From Branchiostoma floridae (Eukaryota > Chordata > Leptocardii > Amphioxiformes > Branchiostomatidae), in contig NC_049979.1 of the NCBI RefSeq assembly GCF_000003815.2, forward strand, positions 35,066,600-35,130,599: a stretch of 64,000 bases of DNA. The letters are read 5' to 3'. Numbering within the stretch: the stretch's first letter is position 1; each line of letters opens with the position of its first letter. Below, one piece after another: positions 34,401-49,400 of the stretch. The notes below the pieces were generated by a model. That model was given only the letters and a program-made list of their open reading frames with translations, was not told the origin of the DNA and did not search any database. The position numbers were made by a program, and so were the translations under genes.

Positions 34401-37400
34401 TTATGGATGTCACTCAAAACATTTGGTAGTAAATCTTTGTTTTTATCCAGTTGTATAGATTGAATTGTATTTGAATATTGTGTACCTAGATGTTTAGCCT
34501 CCAAAAACATATTTTTGACTGTTTCACTGGTAGAATTACTGATACCACCAACATCGGGCCAGTGTTAGTCTTTTTTATGTTCCAAGCTATTAGCCCTTTT
34601 ATGCTAATTATCCCTTTTTTTCATATTCTACAGGCCCGACTGGAGATCATGTATGGAACACATCACAGGTATTATTAATATTTTACTCCCTATATTATTG
34701 TATACCATAGCCAAAATATTTATATCAATTAGTATTGTTCCCTTTGATGAGACGGTCTGCTTGCCAATTCAAGAAAATAACCAGAAGAAAGTAGACCAGA
34801 GTTAAGTAAGTCATGTCTACCTAGTTTCTTTAGTCAAACCTAAGGAGTTAACATGAAGACAAGATTTTAAAAGGAGAGTGGGAGTTGGATACTCCACCAA
34901 GTAGATTCGTTTGTAGCAACCTGTACCTGAATTTTCTGTGCCAGTACCCACCCTATGTAGATGGAGTCAACATTAGGATATACCAATCTTATTGGTTGGT
35001 GTCCGTTTATTTTATACACTGATTTGGTATATCAGAGCTGTAGGGACAAGTTTGCACATTAGAATGCATAGACTCAGAGGGTGATAATAGCTGAATTTAC
35101 TATAGGTTTCCCTCCTGGCAGTCTGATGGTCATTTTGTAAATAGCTGTCAAAGCAGCCAAGTTTTCAGCACTAAGGTCAGACACAATTTAAGAATAGACT
35201 TTTTCAGACTAGATGAATGTCAGACAATTGGCGGGGATTTTTTAAAACAAGAGAACAGGGGCCCTGCGCCCTCATACTCTGACAATGTGCCACCTTTACC
35301 CTGGGGAACAGATCCTCTTGCAAGCATAGAATTCTGATTGATGAGGAATCACACGTGGCCACAGTCTTCAACTGTGACCTGTCCGATAGTAATTTGGGCC
35401 CCTAGGAAGCCATCGAATGCTCCATTTTAACTTAAATTTACCAAAAACTCCACACCCTGGTAGGGAGAACGCTATCGCCTCAACTTCGTCAATTGCAGTG
35501 CTGCCTCTTGCAATTTCTTTCTAGGAAAACCCCTGATTGGCTTCTTCCCAAGTCTCTCAAACTTGCCTCTAAAAGGGTTTTTAGGCTAATGTTAAGGTAC
35601 GAGATCTACACAGAGATACATGAGCCTGGCGTGGGAGGATGACTCGGACATGACTTTGCATCTGTCAGCAGTACACGGTAATGACTTTCGACCCGCGGAC
35701 CAAATTACGAGTGATTCAGATGATAAATGAAGGGTAAGATGAGATTCCTCTCATGTTTCAAGTATACTGATCACCCAATAACAATGATACGTGGTAACTT
35801 CAGTCTGCGAAACCTCTCAGGTTTTGTATCTTCTGTTCCTTTTAAATCAGGATTTTGGTTGACGAGGGCTGTTTGCCCACGGAAAATGTGAAAACTTTTG
35901 ACACCTGGAAGCTTCTTTCTGAACTGGAAGGACATTTATATAGGAGAAAATGCTCCAAATCTTAATATTTTCTTATTCATGCCTAAGACTTTGGGTGTTT
36001 CATTTAAGTTGTACCCAGGATATCGTTCACTGCATTTTATAACACACTCATCATCATTGGACAAAATGCTTATACATGACGGGTTGACATGACCCTTTTC
36101 TTAGCTGATTACAAGATGGGTATGCACCAGGTCTCCCGCCCGGGTGAATGATGTAAATAATCATTGTATGGCTGATCTGAGACGGAGGTTCACTAGGCCT
36201 CCATCTGTGTGATTTGTAGTGAATCACCAACTCCAGACGAAATAGTTTGGATCATCGCACATTGGGTCATGCTCCTTCTTTTTTTCAAAAGGTGGTTCTT
36301 TACAATGTGTGAGGTGTCGGTCTCCTCAAACACAGGACCTCCATTTAACATCCTATCCGAACCAAAGCTAGGTACTCATTTACACCAGAGTTAAGTGTAG
36401 AAAGTCGTGTAATTACCTTTCCTACGGGCACAAAATCGGTGACAAGGCATGATTCGAATCTGAAACCTTTCGGTTCTAAGCGAACATGCTGACAATTGCG
36501 CCACAAAATCCCACATAACTCTGATGTCATAACGCACAGATAGCAGTAATTACATGTTCTACAACAGTAATACAATACAGACGAGGACAGATAATGAGTT
36601 AGACATGTCGCTCACAGAGTCAATAAGTTTCGGTTATCCAGCCTTATCCCCAAGTACAATAAACTGAAAACCTACAACCTTTCCGAGCGTCGTATGATTA
36701 ATGACATCCATTTCAAGCAGATGAGTGGGACATGCATGGATGGTGGCACCTCAGTATGGTGCAGGCACAAGCTGGGAGGGGACTGTAGGATACAAACTAT
36801 GTTATTGTTAGGGTTAAATGTTTTTCTAATAGTTAATAGATGTCTTGGTAAAGGTTTTGTAGCCTTTAATGTAGCCTGTGATGTAACCATAGGGATAGTA
36901 CATTTTTAATCCACTGTGATTAGGGCAGAATATTAGAAGGCAGAGCCCATCCTTCTCCAGTCAGGTGCACGTTTTTCACCTGGGTGAATGAGAAAAGTCG
37001 TGTAAAGTGCCTTTCCCAATGACACAGCCTCTAGCCAAGAATGTCAGGAATCAAACACGTGACCTATCAATTTCATGTCACTAGCCTCACCACTCTGCCA
37101 TTTGATGCCACCTACATTTGTATATTTTGATACATATTACAAATTTAGCAGTTTTCACATGTTATGAGCTGGTACCAGTACCATATCTGAAAGTGACACT
37201 TCCTTCCAATGTATGGTTTTGTAACATCAACAGGAGTTGTAATGGAATAGTGATCCTTCAGTAGCCAAGACTAGAGCTTAGATTGGATACTATAGGGTGA
37301 GCCTACTAGTACTAGTAATGGTTAATTGCACAACGGATAACCGCACACTTCTGTTAATTGCATGGAATGCTCAAATCCCAAACCGGTGTGGTCCAGCTGG

Positions 37401-40400
37401 ATAACTCCACGTTATTGCACCATCCGGATAATTGCACGAAATACGCTGGCAAAATGGGGTGTGCAATTAAACGGCTTCTACTGTATTGTGTGTCAAAAGG
37501 TACCTGGAAAATATTTTGCGTTATTGCAAAAATGTCGCCTTTCTAGTTCTATCTGATTCTCCACACAACACATTCGTGTCACAATTTATTTCAGCTTAAG
37601 CGTCTATCATTGCCCCCCAAGGCACAGGGAGGGAGGAGCTATGGTCCGACTTAATCAGATATCTGGATGGATATGAGTTTGGCAACTGTAACTGTCCCTA
37701 TCACATCCTGGAGATTGGAACATTATCTGTGGAATTGAGGAGCTTTCCACGCCTGCAAACTACATGGTGATCGATGGACAGAAAGATCCCCATTAATTTT
37801 GCCGGGCAGAAGCTGGGGGATGGTGAATACCCATGTGACAAATATCGTGGTCTTGCTGTCGCAGAATTAATTCCATAGCTGACCCAGCGTGCAGTTAAAA
37901 GCCAGTTGGAAGATACTATGCTTCCTGCAGGTCTCAAAATCACTCACACTCACTCAACTTAGAGCTGAAAATAGGTATCAAAATGCTCCAGGTGTATATG
38001 CACTTTTGCGCACCCAAAATTGGAACTGTCATGTGTAATTTTCAACTCTAGGTGCACAGGTGCATCTAGTAAATTGTTAGGGTTATGCACGTAAAGGTAC
38101 GCTAATATTCTTGGCATTTAGATGTCAGAAAAAATTATTAGAAAAGAAAATATTCTGTATAACGTATCTAAAATTTTGAAGCTAGCTGTGGAATTTCAGA
38201 TTCAAGCTATGGAGTCAGAGGTGGTAATAAGGTGTTGCTGACATTCTAGTTTATTCTATGTTGTGTAGTGTGTACCACAATTTTTGCTTTACCAGTGGAT
38301 ACCGAGACTAAAATCCATACATTGAACATGGAGAAAATAACCTAGCCGTGATGCCTTTATCACAGTGTGACTATCAGAAAGAGGAAAGGAAGGATATATA
38401 TATTGGATAACACTACAATTATGAGATCATGCATATACTTATTGATTGGTAAAAGTAGCAGTAAAGTACATAATGTGTGTATTGCTAACATTGCTACCAT
38501 TTTACAAAATTCGGCTTAGTAAGGGTAACAATTATCACTGTCGGGTGGTAATGCTTTAGTTTATCACTACAGATAAGTATGTGGCAGTGCTATATATTAT
38601 GATAATGCAGGATCAATATGTGTTTACTACAGGAATTTAGTTATTATGTCTAGACGGGGAGTTAAGATCTTTTGTGTTGAAATCACATGTACAAGGAAAC
38701 AGTGTGTACTCTGTGTGTTCTGCTGCAAAAATAGAGCTTCTATAATTTCTTTGTTTTTCAGTGTAGATTATCCTCAGGACACCCTGATGCCCTGCTAGCT
38801 AAGTGCGTGATTCACCGCATTGTCTTCATGCATGAAATTCAATATAATTTTTCCCCTTAGTTTTGAAGTAGAATATTGCTGGCTTCAGGCTCAGTTTAGC
38901 ATGTCACAAATCTTTTTGCACAGCTTCTACATGTACTATTATGAGTACATGTCTCCACTTTCCACACAACAGGGAGGTAATGCAGTACTTGGACAGCCTC
39001 CAGTTGGCAATGGTGTAGGATACATCCATGGCCTTTTTGGCTGTCGTATGATATTTGGCTGCGATTATGTAGTAGAAATGAAGGTTAAACACTGACCTGC
39101 AGACAAGTCGAATATGGTTTTTTACATTTCTGTTACATTTACAAAGTATGAAGGAGAATGTAGATGGTGATGATGTCATTGCGTATACAATTTGATGTGA
39201 TGATGTCATTGCAGGTACATATTTCCCAAATTGTCATGTCAATACAAAATTGTCTCCCAAGATCCACACAGGAATTCAGACTTAAGTTGAAGGGAGGAGG
39301 GTTTAGCATAATTTGGCTTCTTCTCTCATTCACTTTGTTTATTACATCTATTTACTTCACTGTTCGTCTGATATGTTTTTGTGGGCAAACAAATACACAA
39401 TAAACAAATACACAAACAAACAGCCAGGGAATATAATCCCTGTCAAAGACAGTAAGAGACAGTAACCAATGAAAATATCTAAATGAATTCAGGTTGATCT
39501 ACAAAGTACATTGTACATTTACTAAGATGTGTAGAATGACGTATAATTTTAAGCAAAACTGAGTAAGTTCACTCAATTGTCCATTCGTTATAATCCTTTT
39601 TCGCCTAACATTGCTTGGTGTAGCTTGCAAATTGGTAATCATAACAATTGTAAATTTTGCATTTATTTCTAAAAAAAGCTTCATACGTTCTAATTATACT
39701 ACAAAATTTGATAAGTTTATCTAATTGAAGCCACGAACTTATTGCTCACCTCTTGTACATTACATGAAACCCCATATGCTTGTATTATATAATATAAGTC
39801 AGCAGTTGTGAGAGAAAAATGCTTCTGGCTGTTAACAGATATTCCCTTGAGACTACTCCACTCCAGGACCTCAGCACCTTCAGCTGATTCCATAATGACG
39901 GCCTCGGTCGCCCCAGGGGAAGCTTTTAGTTCCATAACAAGCTCAGAGATCTCCTGTCATTACCAATGTAACAGTGCTTGTTATTGCTCGCTGCTGTTCG
40001 CACATACTGTGCTATGTGTAAATATTTATCAAGAAGAATAGAGTAGAAAATGAAATACATTTCTTTAGTCAGTGTCCTCACGATGAAGTTGAAAGAAATA
40101 GATTATTCCAAACAGTTGCTACATTTTCACCAAGCTTTTACAATCTAGGACATCACCAAACGACTACGATTTTACTTAAATCACAAAACCCACATATTTT
40201 CCATTGTGTTGGGTAGTTAACTGCCTCTTCTGTAAGAAGAAGTCAAATCCAATAATAGATGCACCTTCAGACATTAGACTAGTGTTATGTTATTATTTCG
40301 TGTTTTTTTAAGAATGTTCATGCAATTAGCCTTTGGGCATGATTTTGCAAATAAACAACTGTTATAAAGTGTAGAAGAATTCTACCGCTGGCATCACTTA

Positions 40401-43400
40401 ATATGACCTCACTGCTATAAAATTTTCACACCATCCATCAAATCCATAGACAGGTATTGTCAGAATAAAAGATATCAAGGGAGATGGATAGACCGGATGT
40501 CGCCCCTCCCATATTAGTAACAGTGCAATGCTCACTTGACTTGACGCCTTTACCATCAGATATATGTGTAGTGTCAACACTATTTGTGGTAGATGCTTCA
40601 AACGGATACATTTCAAATTGATATTGTTTGTACTAGAGAGGCAAGTACTAGTAGAGTGGTTCTACACAAATGCGTAGAGATTCTCAGCCCTAAAGAACAG
40701 CTCCTGCACTGGGACAACAACAGGAAGTATAGATCGTGACACTATTTCACAGTGTGAACACTGTTTGTGGCAGATGCTTCAAACGGATACGTTTCGTATC
40801 AATCTTGTTTGTAGAGGCCGAGTGATTTTTGCACAAGTTTGGAGATTTTCAGTTCTAAAGCACAGCTCTGGCACTGGGACAAAAATAAGAAGTATAAATC
40901 GTGACACTACTTGACATACATTGTCAAACACTGTTTGTGGTAGATGCTTCAAACGGATGCATATCGTGTCAATCTTGTCTGTAGAGGGAGGCAAGCAGAA
41001 CGCTTTTACACAAATGCGTAGAGATTCTCATCCCTAAAGCACAGCTCTGGCACTGAGACAAAAACAAGAAGTATAGATCTTGACACTACTCACCCTGCAA
41101 CTGTTACGGGCCCATTTGGTCAGTTCACTAGGTGTCATCAATCTCCGAGTCAGTCTTAATGGTAGTGTTGGACGCTAATATACAGTGTCAGGGTACCGTT
41201 CTCTTTCTACAAGCACCGCCGCGCTATCTCTACCATCTCAGACGTGGATCCCCGGTCTGTACAGTAATGTCCCACGGGACTAACACAGCAGCGTATACAT
41301 GCACCCAGCGCTTACACGTACCAACCTGAACATTTGTGTTACCCAGTTGCTTGGAAAATATACCACGTTAAGGAATCATCACACAATGCTGGTATTTGCC
41401 TACCAACCCAAGGGATGAACATTCCCCTTGTATAACAGGCGGATAGTTGGCTGCACACTGATTTACGGGCTCTAGTCCCTGGGTAATTCTCTATAAATGT
41501 CACATCGGGAGAGCACCAGGGATTTCTGTCTCCTGTAAAATTTATTAGGATGGATGGTATTTGGCCGTGCTATTAGGTGCAGATTAGGTTCATTGTGTCA
41601 GTTTCCTGAATTTTGCCAGTTAGTATGGACAATTTTTAACTGCCCCAATGGTGCCATGAAGGAGGCATGCGTAGGTGGTGGGTCGACCGTTACCCTTTGA
41701 GCTTCGCCAGGGAAGATGTACGGATTCACCGTCGTTTTAGAAGGCAGGTTTTATATTCAGAGTTGAGAACAAAACAAATTGCAGAGATTGTGACTGTCAA
41801 TGTTCGTCAGTGCTGTATATGTTCTTTTTATACCCTTTCTGTTTTCTTGAGAATAAAGCTTACAAAGAGTTCTTGACATGATATTATCAGAAATGATGAC
41901 TTCATATTTGTATAATATTTGATGAAATGAATTAGATAGTCATAGACAATACATTGTGGTCAGAGGTGCTAGGGTTCTATTCAGGAGCTAAAGAAAGATG
42001 CTTATTTGCATAGAATTTGGATAATAATATTTGATCAAATCAGTAGACAAGTATTGTCAGGTAGGTATAAAAAAATATTTGCATATTCACAATTAAGAAA
42101 AGACTAAGTTAGCGTTACAGTAGGATCTTCATTCTACCTTTATCAGGAAAAAAAATGCCTGGTGACCCTTTTTTGTTTTTATGCAAATGCAGAAAAGGTA
42201 AGGAATCATGCTAAGAAACTCAGATTTTCAAGTGGCCTCAATAAACGTGTATGATTGACACCAGTCATTAATTCCTCTGAAAGTTCACTTTCAACAACCA
42301 ATAAAATTTACTCATAGTATGGTTGAATAGGTTATCCATATTCCTTTTACATTCATATTTTATCATTGAAGTGTCATGTAATCATGAAATGTAAGTTTGA
42401 AAAAAAAAATCAAAACCTGCCTTTGCCTCTGGTCAACTGCTGGCAATGAACATCAAAGACTTCCAATCTGACATCTGATGATAAATTCAAAACAAACTTT
42501 CACATTCTGTTAAAAGATTAAAGCTTTGTACGATTGATGTACAAATATTTAGTAAACATTGTAGTTCTTTCTTCAGTTTGTCCTTGACAAAGTACTAGTA
42601 CATCCGTAGAAGTACAATATGTTGTTGACAATACCAGTATTCTGATGCAATTAGTTTCTACATTAAATTTGTCAAGCTGTATTTGTTGGATCACGTTACT
42701 CGAAATAGAAAAAAAGAGAGAGCCCCGACCTATCAAACTCGATTTTTTCTTGATAGTGATTGGAAACACAATATTTTTGCTATTTTTGATTCAGGCTGGT
42801 CTTTATATAACACCCATTTGTCGCTAGGTAACCATCCTGCCTTGAAATAGAATGTTGTCTCATGACTGTCACATGATCAACCTTTCCAATCTGGGTCACG
42901 AGGGCTGATAATAGTTTGACTTGTTTTCACCAGTTTTAGGAAGAATCGTGATCAGAAATTAAATATCAAGATTTTACATAAAGTTTCTTATTTTGTTATT
43001 ACTTATGGCTAGCATAATATTACAGAAATTCAAACACATGGGGGCTGTTTAATATGTCCCAATGGTGCAGGTAGTAACGCAACCCCGTTGCTTGGCCATC
43101 TGGATCAAATTCCATGGGACTGTCAACTAAATGCCACAAAGCCATATTTCTAGACAGTGACACAGCTATCAAAGCTAGTTCAGCTGTAGGAAAGACATTG
43201 TACAAGTTCCAAATATAAGCAGTTGAAGCTTGACAGAGGCAGATCTTTGCTGACAGTTCAAACATGGATTTGAAACCAAAGGCCCATGCAATGCCTGACT
43301 TCTTATGTGTTAACAGGTTATGAACGGTGCAGTTAATGTGTTAAGTTTGCAGCAACTATCTGGGTGTTTTCTTGAAAAACTGATACTATTATTAGACAAA

Positions 43401-46400
43401 AATACACCATTTTCAAAACTTGAGATGTCAGTTAATATGCAAATCACTTCCTTTTGTCTGCTGTAAGGCCAGGCCATTATTTCTGTGGCCAGACAGTAGG
43501 AGATCCCCTTCACAGTCTAATCCATTTATGATGTTTGAGAGGATGTACTCAGGAGTCAATTTAGCTACTAGCAGTCTTACATGCCAAAAACCAATTACTT
43601 GAGCAACTGGATATGATTTTGGAGTCTGACAGAAGGTAGTTTCTTTTTATGGTAGAGGACCCAAGGTTCTTCAACTCTATGTTTAAAGAAATATTCCTAA
43701 TGATACATTTTCTTATCACAGCTTAAGCTATAGTACTGTTTGTAATCACACTTTGTTAACATTCCAAAGAAGCCCAGTGATGTTACTAAGTAACGATTGC
43801 TTTGCAGTGTTTTTATCACAAATGGATGTCCTGTATTAGGCCGTTGAAAGACAATGCCATAGTTGACATACCCTTTAGATGCATTTTATCAGCTATATGA
43901 ACAAAACTGGTTGTTAGGGACTATGGCTGTCCTTGGTACTGAATTGGTAGCAGTTGTATAGAGTTTTCCATTATGTAATTTTTAAAGAGAAAGCTTCCTA
44001 ATTAGCCTTTGTCTTCTCATAACTGTAGCTATAGGCAGCACTATATGTAATCACATTTTGCAAGCACTGTAATGTCGCATAGTTATGCTCCCTGGTAACG
44101 ATTATCATGCAGTGTGTTTGTCAAAATTAGATGTGCTGTATTACACCGTACAAAGTAAATATCAAAGGTTGACATCCCCTTGAGACACATTTTATTAACT
44201 ATACAAGCAAAACAGTTGTCATGGGACTATGGTTGTCCTTGGTACTGAATTGGTAACAGTTGTACAGAGTTATCTAGCCATCATGGCAGGGCTCTAGCCA
44301 GCGTCCGTTTTTCCGTCAATTGACGGAAATTTGCTGTGTGTGAGGGAAAAATTTTAAAACCAATCCGTCAACCTTGACGGACAAAAATCCTTGTTGAAAG
44401 CTACAGGCGGCTTGGGGACGCCGTCCACGGCCGTAAAAGCCACACACTGTTTGTTTTGCTATTGTTATTATTGTTGACGAAGTGTCGGCGCCCTTTAGCA
44501 TACGATAATCTCATTAAAATCCCGTTTTTCTAGGTCTCAGTTCAGTCTCTCTAACTCCTGGAAGAGTGTTTTCGCGATTTTCGCGACAATGGGAATTGGC
44601 TGACGGAAATAAAATTTTGAGCTGGCTAGAGCCCTGCATCATGGTGTGTTTTTGTTTTGTTTATTCGTTTGGCTGCTCAGGGCTAAATGGTGTTTTTGAA
44701 AGAGATATTTCTAATTAGCTTCTCATAGTCTTCTCACAGCTGTATGTTTAGTACTCTATGTAATCACATTTTGCAAGTACTATAATTACTATAGTCAAGT
44801 CATAATTATACATAGTTATGTTCTCAGGTAATGATTATAATGCAGTGATTCTGTCAGAAATGGATGTGCCATATTAGGCTACAGAAAGTTGATTTCATAG
44901 TTGACATCCACTTTAGACACATTCTGTCAACTACACAACCAAACCTGTTGTTTGACTATATTTGTCTTTGGAACTGAGTCCGTAGCAATTGTAAGGACTT
45001 TTCCATCATGGTGGTTTTTTACTAAGAAATCTTCCTAATTAGCTTTTGTCTTCTCATAGCTATAGCTTAGTACTGTATGTAATCACATTTTGCAAGCACT
45101 ATAATGAAGCATAGTTATGATCCCGGCTAACAATTATCATGCAGTGTTTCTGTCAGAAATGGATGTGCTGTATTAGGCTACACAAAGTTAATTTCATAGT
45201 TGGCATCCCCTGAGACAACATCCATCACTCGAAACTCCTTCAGGTATTTATGATACGTTAACCTTTAATCCTTTGATGAATGGCCCTGTCTTAAGACGCA
45301 GCAGGGATCACCAACCCTAAGTTTTCAACGGAAGAATTGGTTTCTTGGAGTCTGATAATTGAGTGAGATTAGCTTTTCTAGGGTTATAGCGAAATTGAAC
45401 TGTCAGAAATGTGAAAAACTGATGTCTACAAGGTACTTCTTAATAATAAGAATCAATAGTCAGAAATGAAAGGCTTAAGAGTAAAGAGCTGATTTTTGAC
45501 ACAGTACAATGATTTTTAATTAATTTTTTTTTTCATCAGTCAGTAACAGCTCTCATACATATTGGATAATAATTGACTGGTTACTAAATCATTGATATGT
45601 AGTTTAGTAATAGGAAAGTATACACGCACTGGAGTCTATTCAGGTATTTATGATACGTTAATCTTTAATCCTCTGATGGATCGTCATGTCCTAAGAAGCA
45701 ATACGGATCATGCCCCCTTGGTTTTCAGTGGATGGATTGGTTGCTTGGTGTCTGATGATGGGTAGGATTAGCAAGGTCGGGGTCTATTGTGAAACTGAAC
45801 TGTGAGGAATATGAAAAATTGACAAGATTCTTTGTGATCAATGAGAACAAAAAAAATTAAGAGATTATGGTATGCAACCTGTCTATAACCTACTAAACTT
45901 GCATGCTATGTTTATTCTTGTGATCGAGGAAGACAAAGAAGATTCAGAGATGGTGGTATACAACCTGTCTATACAGGGCTCAAAATACCACATGCAAGTT
46001 TGTGCAAGTAAAATTAATGTGGTGCAAGTACTCTCAGACCAAACTTGTACCAGTGCAAGTTGTTTTTATCCACTGTCACCTGACATTAGAAAAAAAACGA
46101 ACACCAAGAATATTATCTGTCCTTGAATGGTAAAAAAAATTAACCCTGAATAATAAGAAAATAAGCCTAAATTTGTTCATGGAAGTTAGACACAGTGAGA
46201 AAATATTCTAAGACAATTTGCCTTACCGTAGAAACTGTCCAAACCTAATTTACATATGACAACAAGTATCCAAACATGTGTATTCCCTTTTACTCAATGT
46301 ACATTTGTAAATTTTCAGAAGATGAGATATACAAATTTTCCAAAGACGAGATATGTTTAGATATTTGTTATCCACAACTTAAGGTTGTGCAAGTAATTTC

Positions 46401-49400
46401 CTTTTGGTGCAAATAAGTTTTGGCTCAACTTGCACCCATGCAAGTTGACCCAAATTGTATTTTGAGCCCTGCTATAACATACAAAACATGCATGCTATTT
46501 TAATGTTATTTACCAGTAAGGCAATGCTGATTTGATTGATATATGAATGGCATTCTTCTGGCACCCATAAACTGATGTGAGCAAGCAAGAAGAAAAAAAA
46601 GTTGGGCTAAGAAAAACTGGCTTTATTATAAGCTCAAAATTTGTCAAAAAGGTTGGACAGATGACTACACACAGAATACAGGGTTTGAAATTCGTTTTGG
46701 GGATTAGGTGCACTGGTGCACCCAGCTTAAGAGATTGGGTGCACCAAATATTTTGGGTGCACCACTTAAATTTAAGAATGTCAGAAAAACCTAATAACAA
46801 AACTTAGTTACATACTATCAAATTCTTAAACAAGTACCATGACAGACATTCTTATTATCTTTCTAACACTTAGATGTCAAGAATATGATGTATACTAGTA
46901 TACTTTGATATCTTTACATACATAAACCCAAGAAAATATTTGGGTGCAAAGTCCCAATTTTGGGTGCATCTGGGTGCACATGCACCCAGTATTTCGAGCC
47001 ATTTTTTTTTATTATCCAGGTTGCATGCAAGAGCTCTCATAATCTTATACATACTGTAAATGCACTCAATTTTGCAAAGGTTTTATTTCACAGTAGATCT
47101 ACATTGGCACGTAATCACGCTCTAGTTGTGTATGAAGAACCTCAATATCCATCGGTCTACCAACCTGCTGCAACCATTCACCAATCATTAGAACCCTAAA
47201 CATGTCTGAAGTGTGCGTGTTTGGGAGGAATTGATTTTGCTTCAGTTTATTCCCATTATTCCCACTCCTGTTATGCTTGAGCGCCTTCTAATGGGACATG
47301 CATATTTATAGAAGCACAGATGTATTTCTGATTATTACTTGCACCCTGTCCTACATGTAGTTCTATATATTATAATGCCCGATGTCAGGAAAGGATGTTG
47401 CTTTCATGTCCTTTTATTAGAAAATTAGATCCATTGACTGGCACCATCCCCAGAATGTTCAGATCATTGTGCCCATGGTGCTACATAGAGCAATAGGTTT
47501 CCTTATTCTTTCAGAAACTGGGTATAATTTTCAAAGGAAGAGGTTGTTAGTTCTTCCCCTCTAGCATGCTTGAGGCACTTCCTGAAAGACGGGACCCCCA
47601 TTTTAAATCTCGAAAGACAGGTATACAGCCCAAACTGAGATACTATGTCAGTACATGTAATAATATTATGTAATTCAATGTGCGGGTGTGCATTTCTTAA
47701 AACGGAAAAAGCTTTTCAAGATGCTTTTGTCAATAGGTCAGTTAGGTGACATGGTGGCCCTATGGTACAATTATAGTTGTTGACGTAGGTTGAAATTCCA
47801 AGCAGGTTGTGCCCTTGGGAAGGGCACTTAACACCTATTTTCTCACTCAACTCAAGTGGAAATGAGTACCTAGCATTAGTTATACCCTATTAGAATACCC
47901 TCTTGGACTTTAAGTGGCACTCCTGTATTTGAAGAGAGCCAACCTCAGGCATGATGAAGAACCCACCACACTTATCAATGGATCATATGCGACTTGTGTG
48001 AGTTATGGAAAGTAAGACTTATGGAAAGTAAGAAAAAACTGACTGTAGTTGTCCTTGGTGCTGAATATGTAGCTGTGGTGAGTTATTTGTTAGGATGTTT
48101 TCAAAGACTTTTAAAGGTCTTTTGACAGGAATATCTCTAGGAATCACATTTTCCAGCATTCTAATTACAGTTTTGTACCACCATCTATGACAACTATACA
48201 TTCAGTGTACAGTATAATGCATTTCTCAACACCGATAGTATGACCACTTCTGTTACTGTACAGTGTAAGTCTTCCACCTTCATTCTAAGTGGGAAAGAAG
48301 ATTTTTATAAGAGATAACAACAGCAACAACAAAAGCCTGAATTATAGCAGAACAGACGTGAGATGGGAACTCAATAGGGCTGGCGTGGTTCCTAAAGGGC
48401 GCTAAACCCCCGGTCATTACTGAAACGTCCTTCCCCTTACTAAATGATGCTACTCAGGAGCTACATTACAAAAGGTACAGACAGTCTGGCTCTTGTAATT
48501 AGACCATAATCTAGACCTGCTAGGGATTTCAACCTACGTCAGCAACCCTGAATGTTGCCAATAGCACCATGGTGTGGTGCTATTGGTAAGGTATTTGACC
48601 CAGACCCCAGAGTTTACGGGTTCGAAACCGCTGATTTGTCCAATGTTGTGCCCTTGATAAAGGCACTTGACACGACTTTTCCTCACTTCACTCAGGTTAG
48701 GTTTGTTCCTTGGATAGGACGTTAAATGTAGGTTTCATGCAGGGCTCTAGCCAGCATCCGTTTTTCCGTCAATTGACGGAAATTTGCTGCCTGTGACGGA
48801 AACATTTTAAAACCAATCCATCAACCTTGACGAAAAAAATCCTTGGTGGAAGCTACAGGCGGCTTGGGGACGCCGTCCACGGCCGTAAAAGCCACACGCT
48901 GTTTGTTTTGCTATTGTTATGATTGTTGACAATGTGTGTCGGTGCCCTTTTGCATACAATAATCTCATTAAAAACAAGTCTCAATTCAGTCTCTCTAACT
49001 CCTGGAATAGTGTTTTCCCGACAATGGGAATTGGCTGACGGAAAAAAAATTTCGAGCTGGCTAGAGCCCTGGTTTCATGTTTAAGGAGAGCCACACCTCA
49101 ATCATGTTAAAGATCCCACCACACTTATCGAAAAAATAGGGGCCCTTCCCAGTGTGAGTGGTTCAATACCTGCAGTCCTATGGCCACATTTAGTGCAATT
49201 ACTGTGTCGTTTCGAGGTCACCTGAATGGCAGCTCGCTCGAGACACTTGCGACAGTCGTATTGAGGCCACCTGAGTGGCACCGAATGGCAGCTTGCTCCA
49301 GACCCTTGCGACTTAGCCCTGCCTAATGTAAGCTCCTTGCAATTTAGCCCCTAGCTGCAAAGAGATGGTAGTCAACCCACCCAATAACAATAACAATAAC

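Noticed and set aside
36630..36760. Possible CR1-type C-terminal segment ([17 protein letters not shown])
   Set aside because: Faintly like the region after the RT domain of LINEs, but too short and broken to support.
46679..47003. 5-bp target duplication for this element
   Set aside because: The right TIR is decayed, so the flank cannot be placed.
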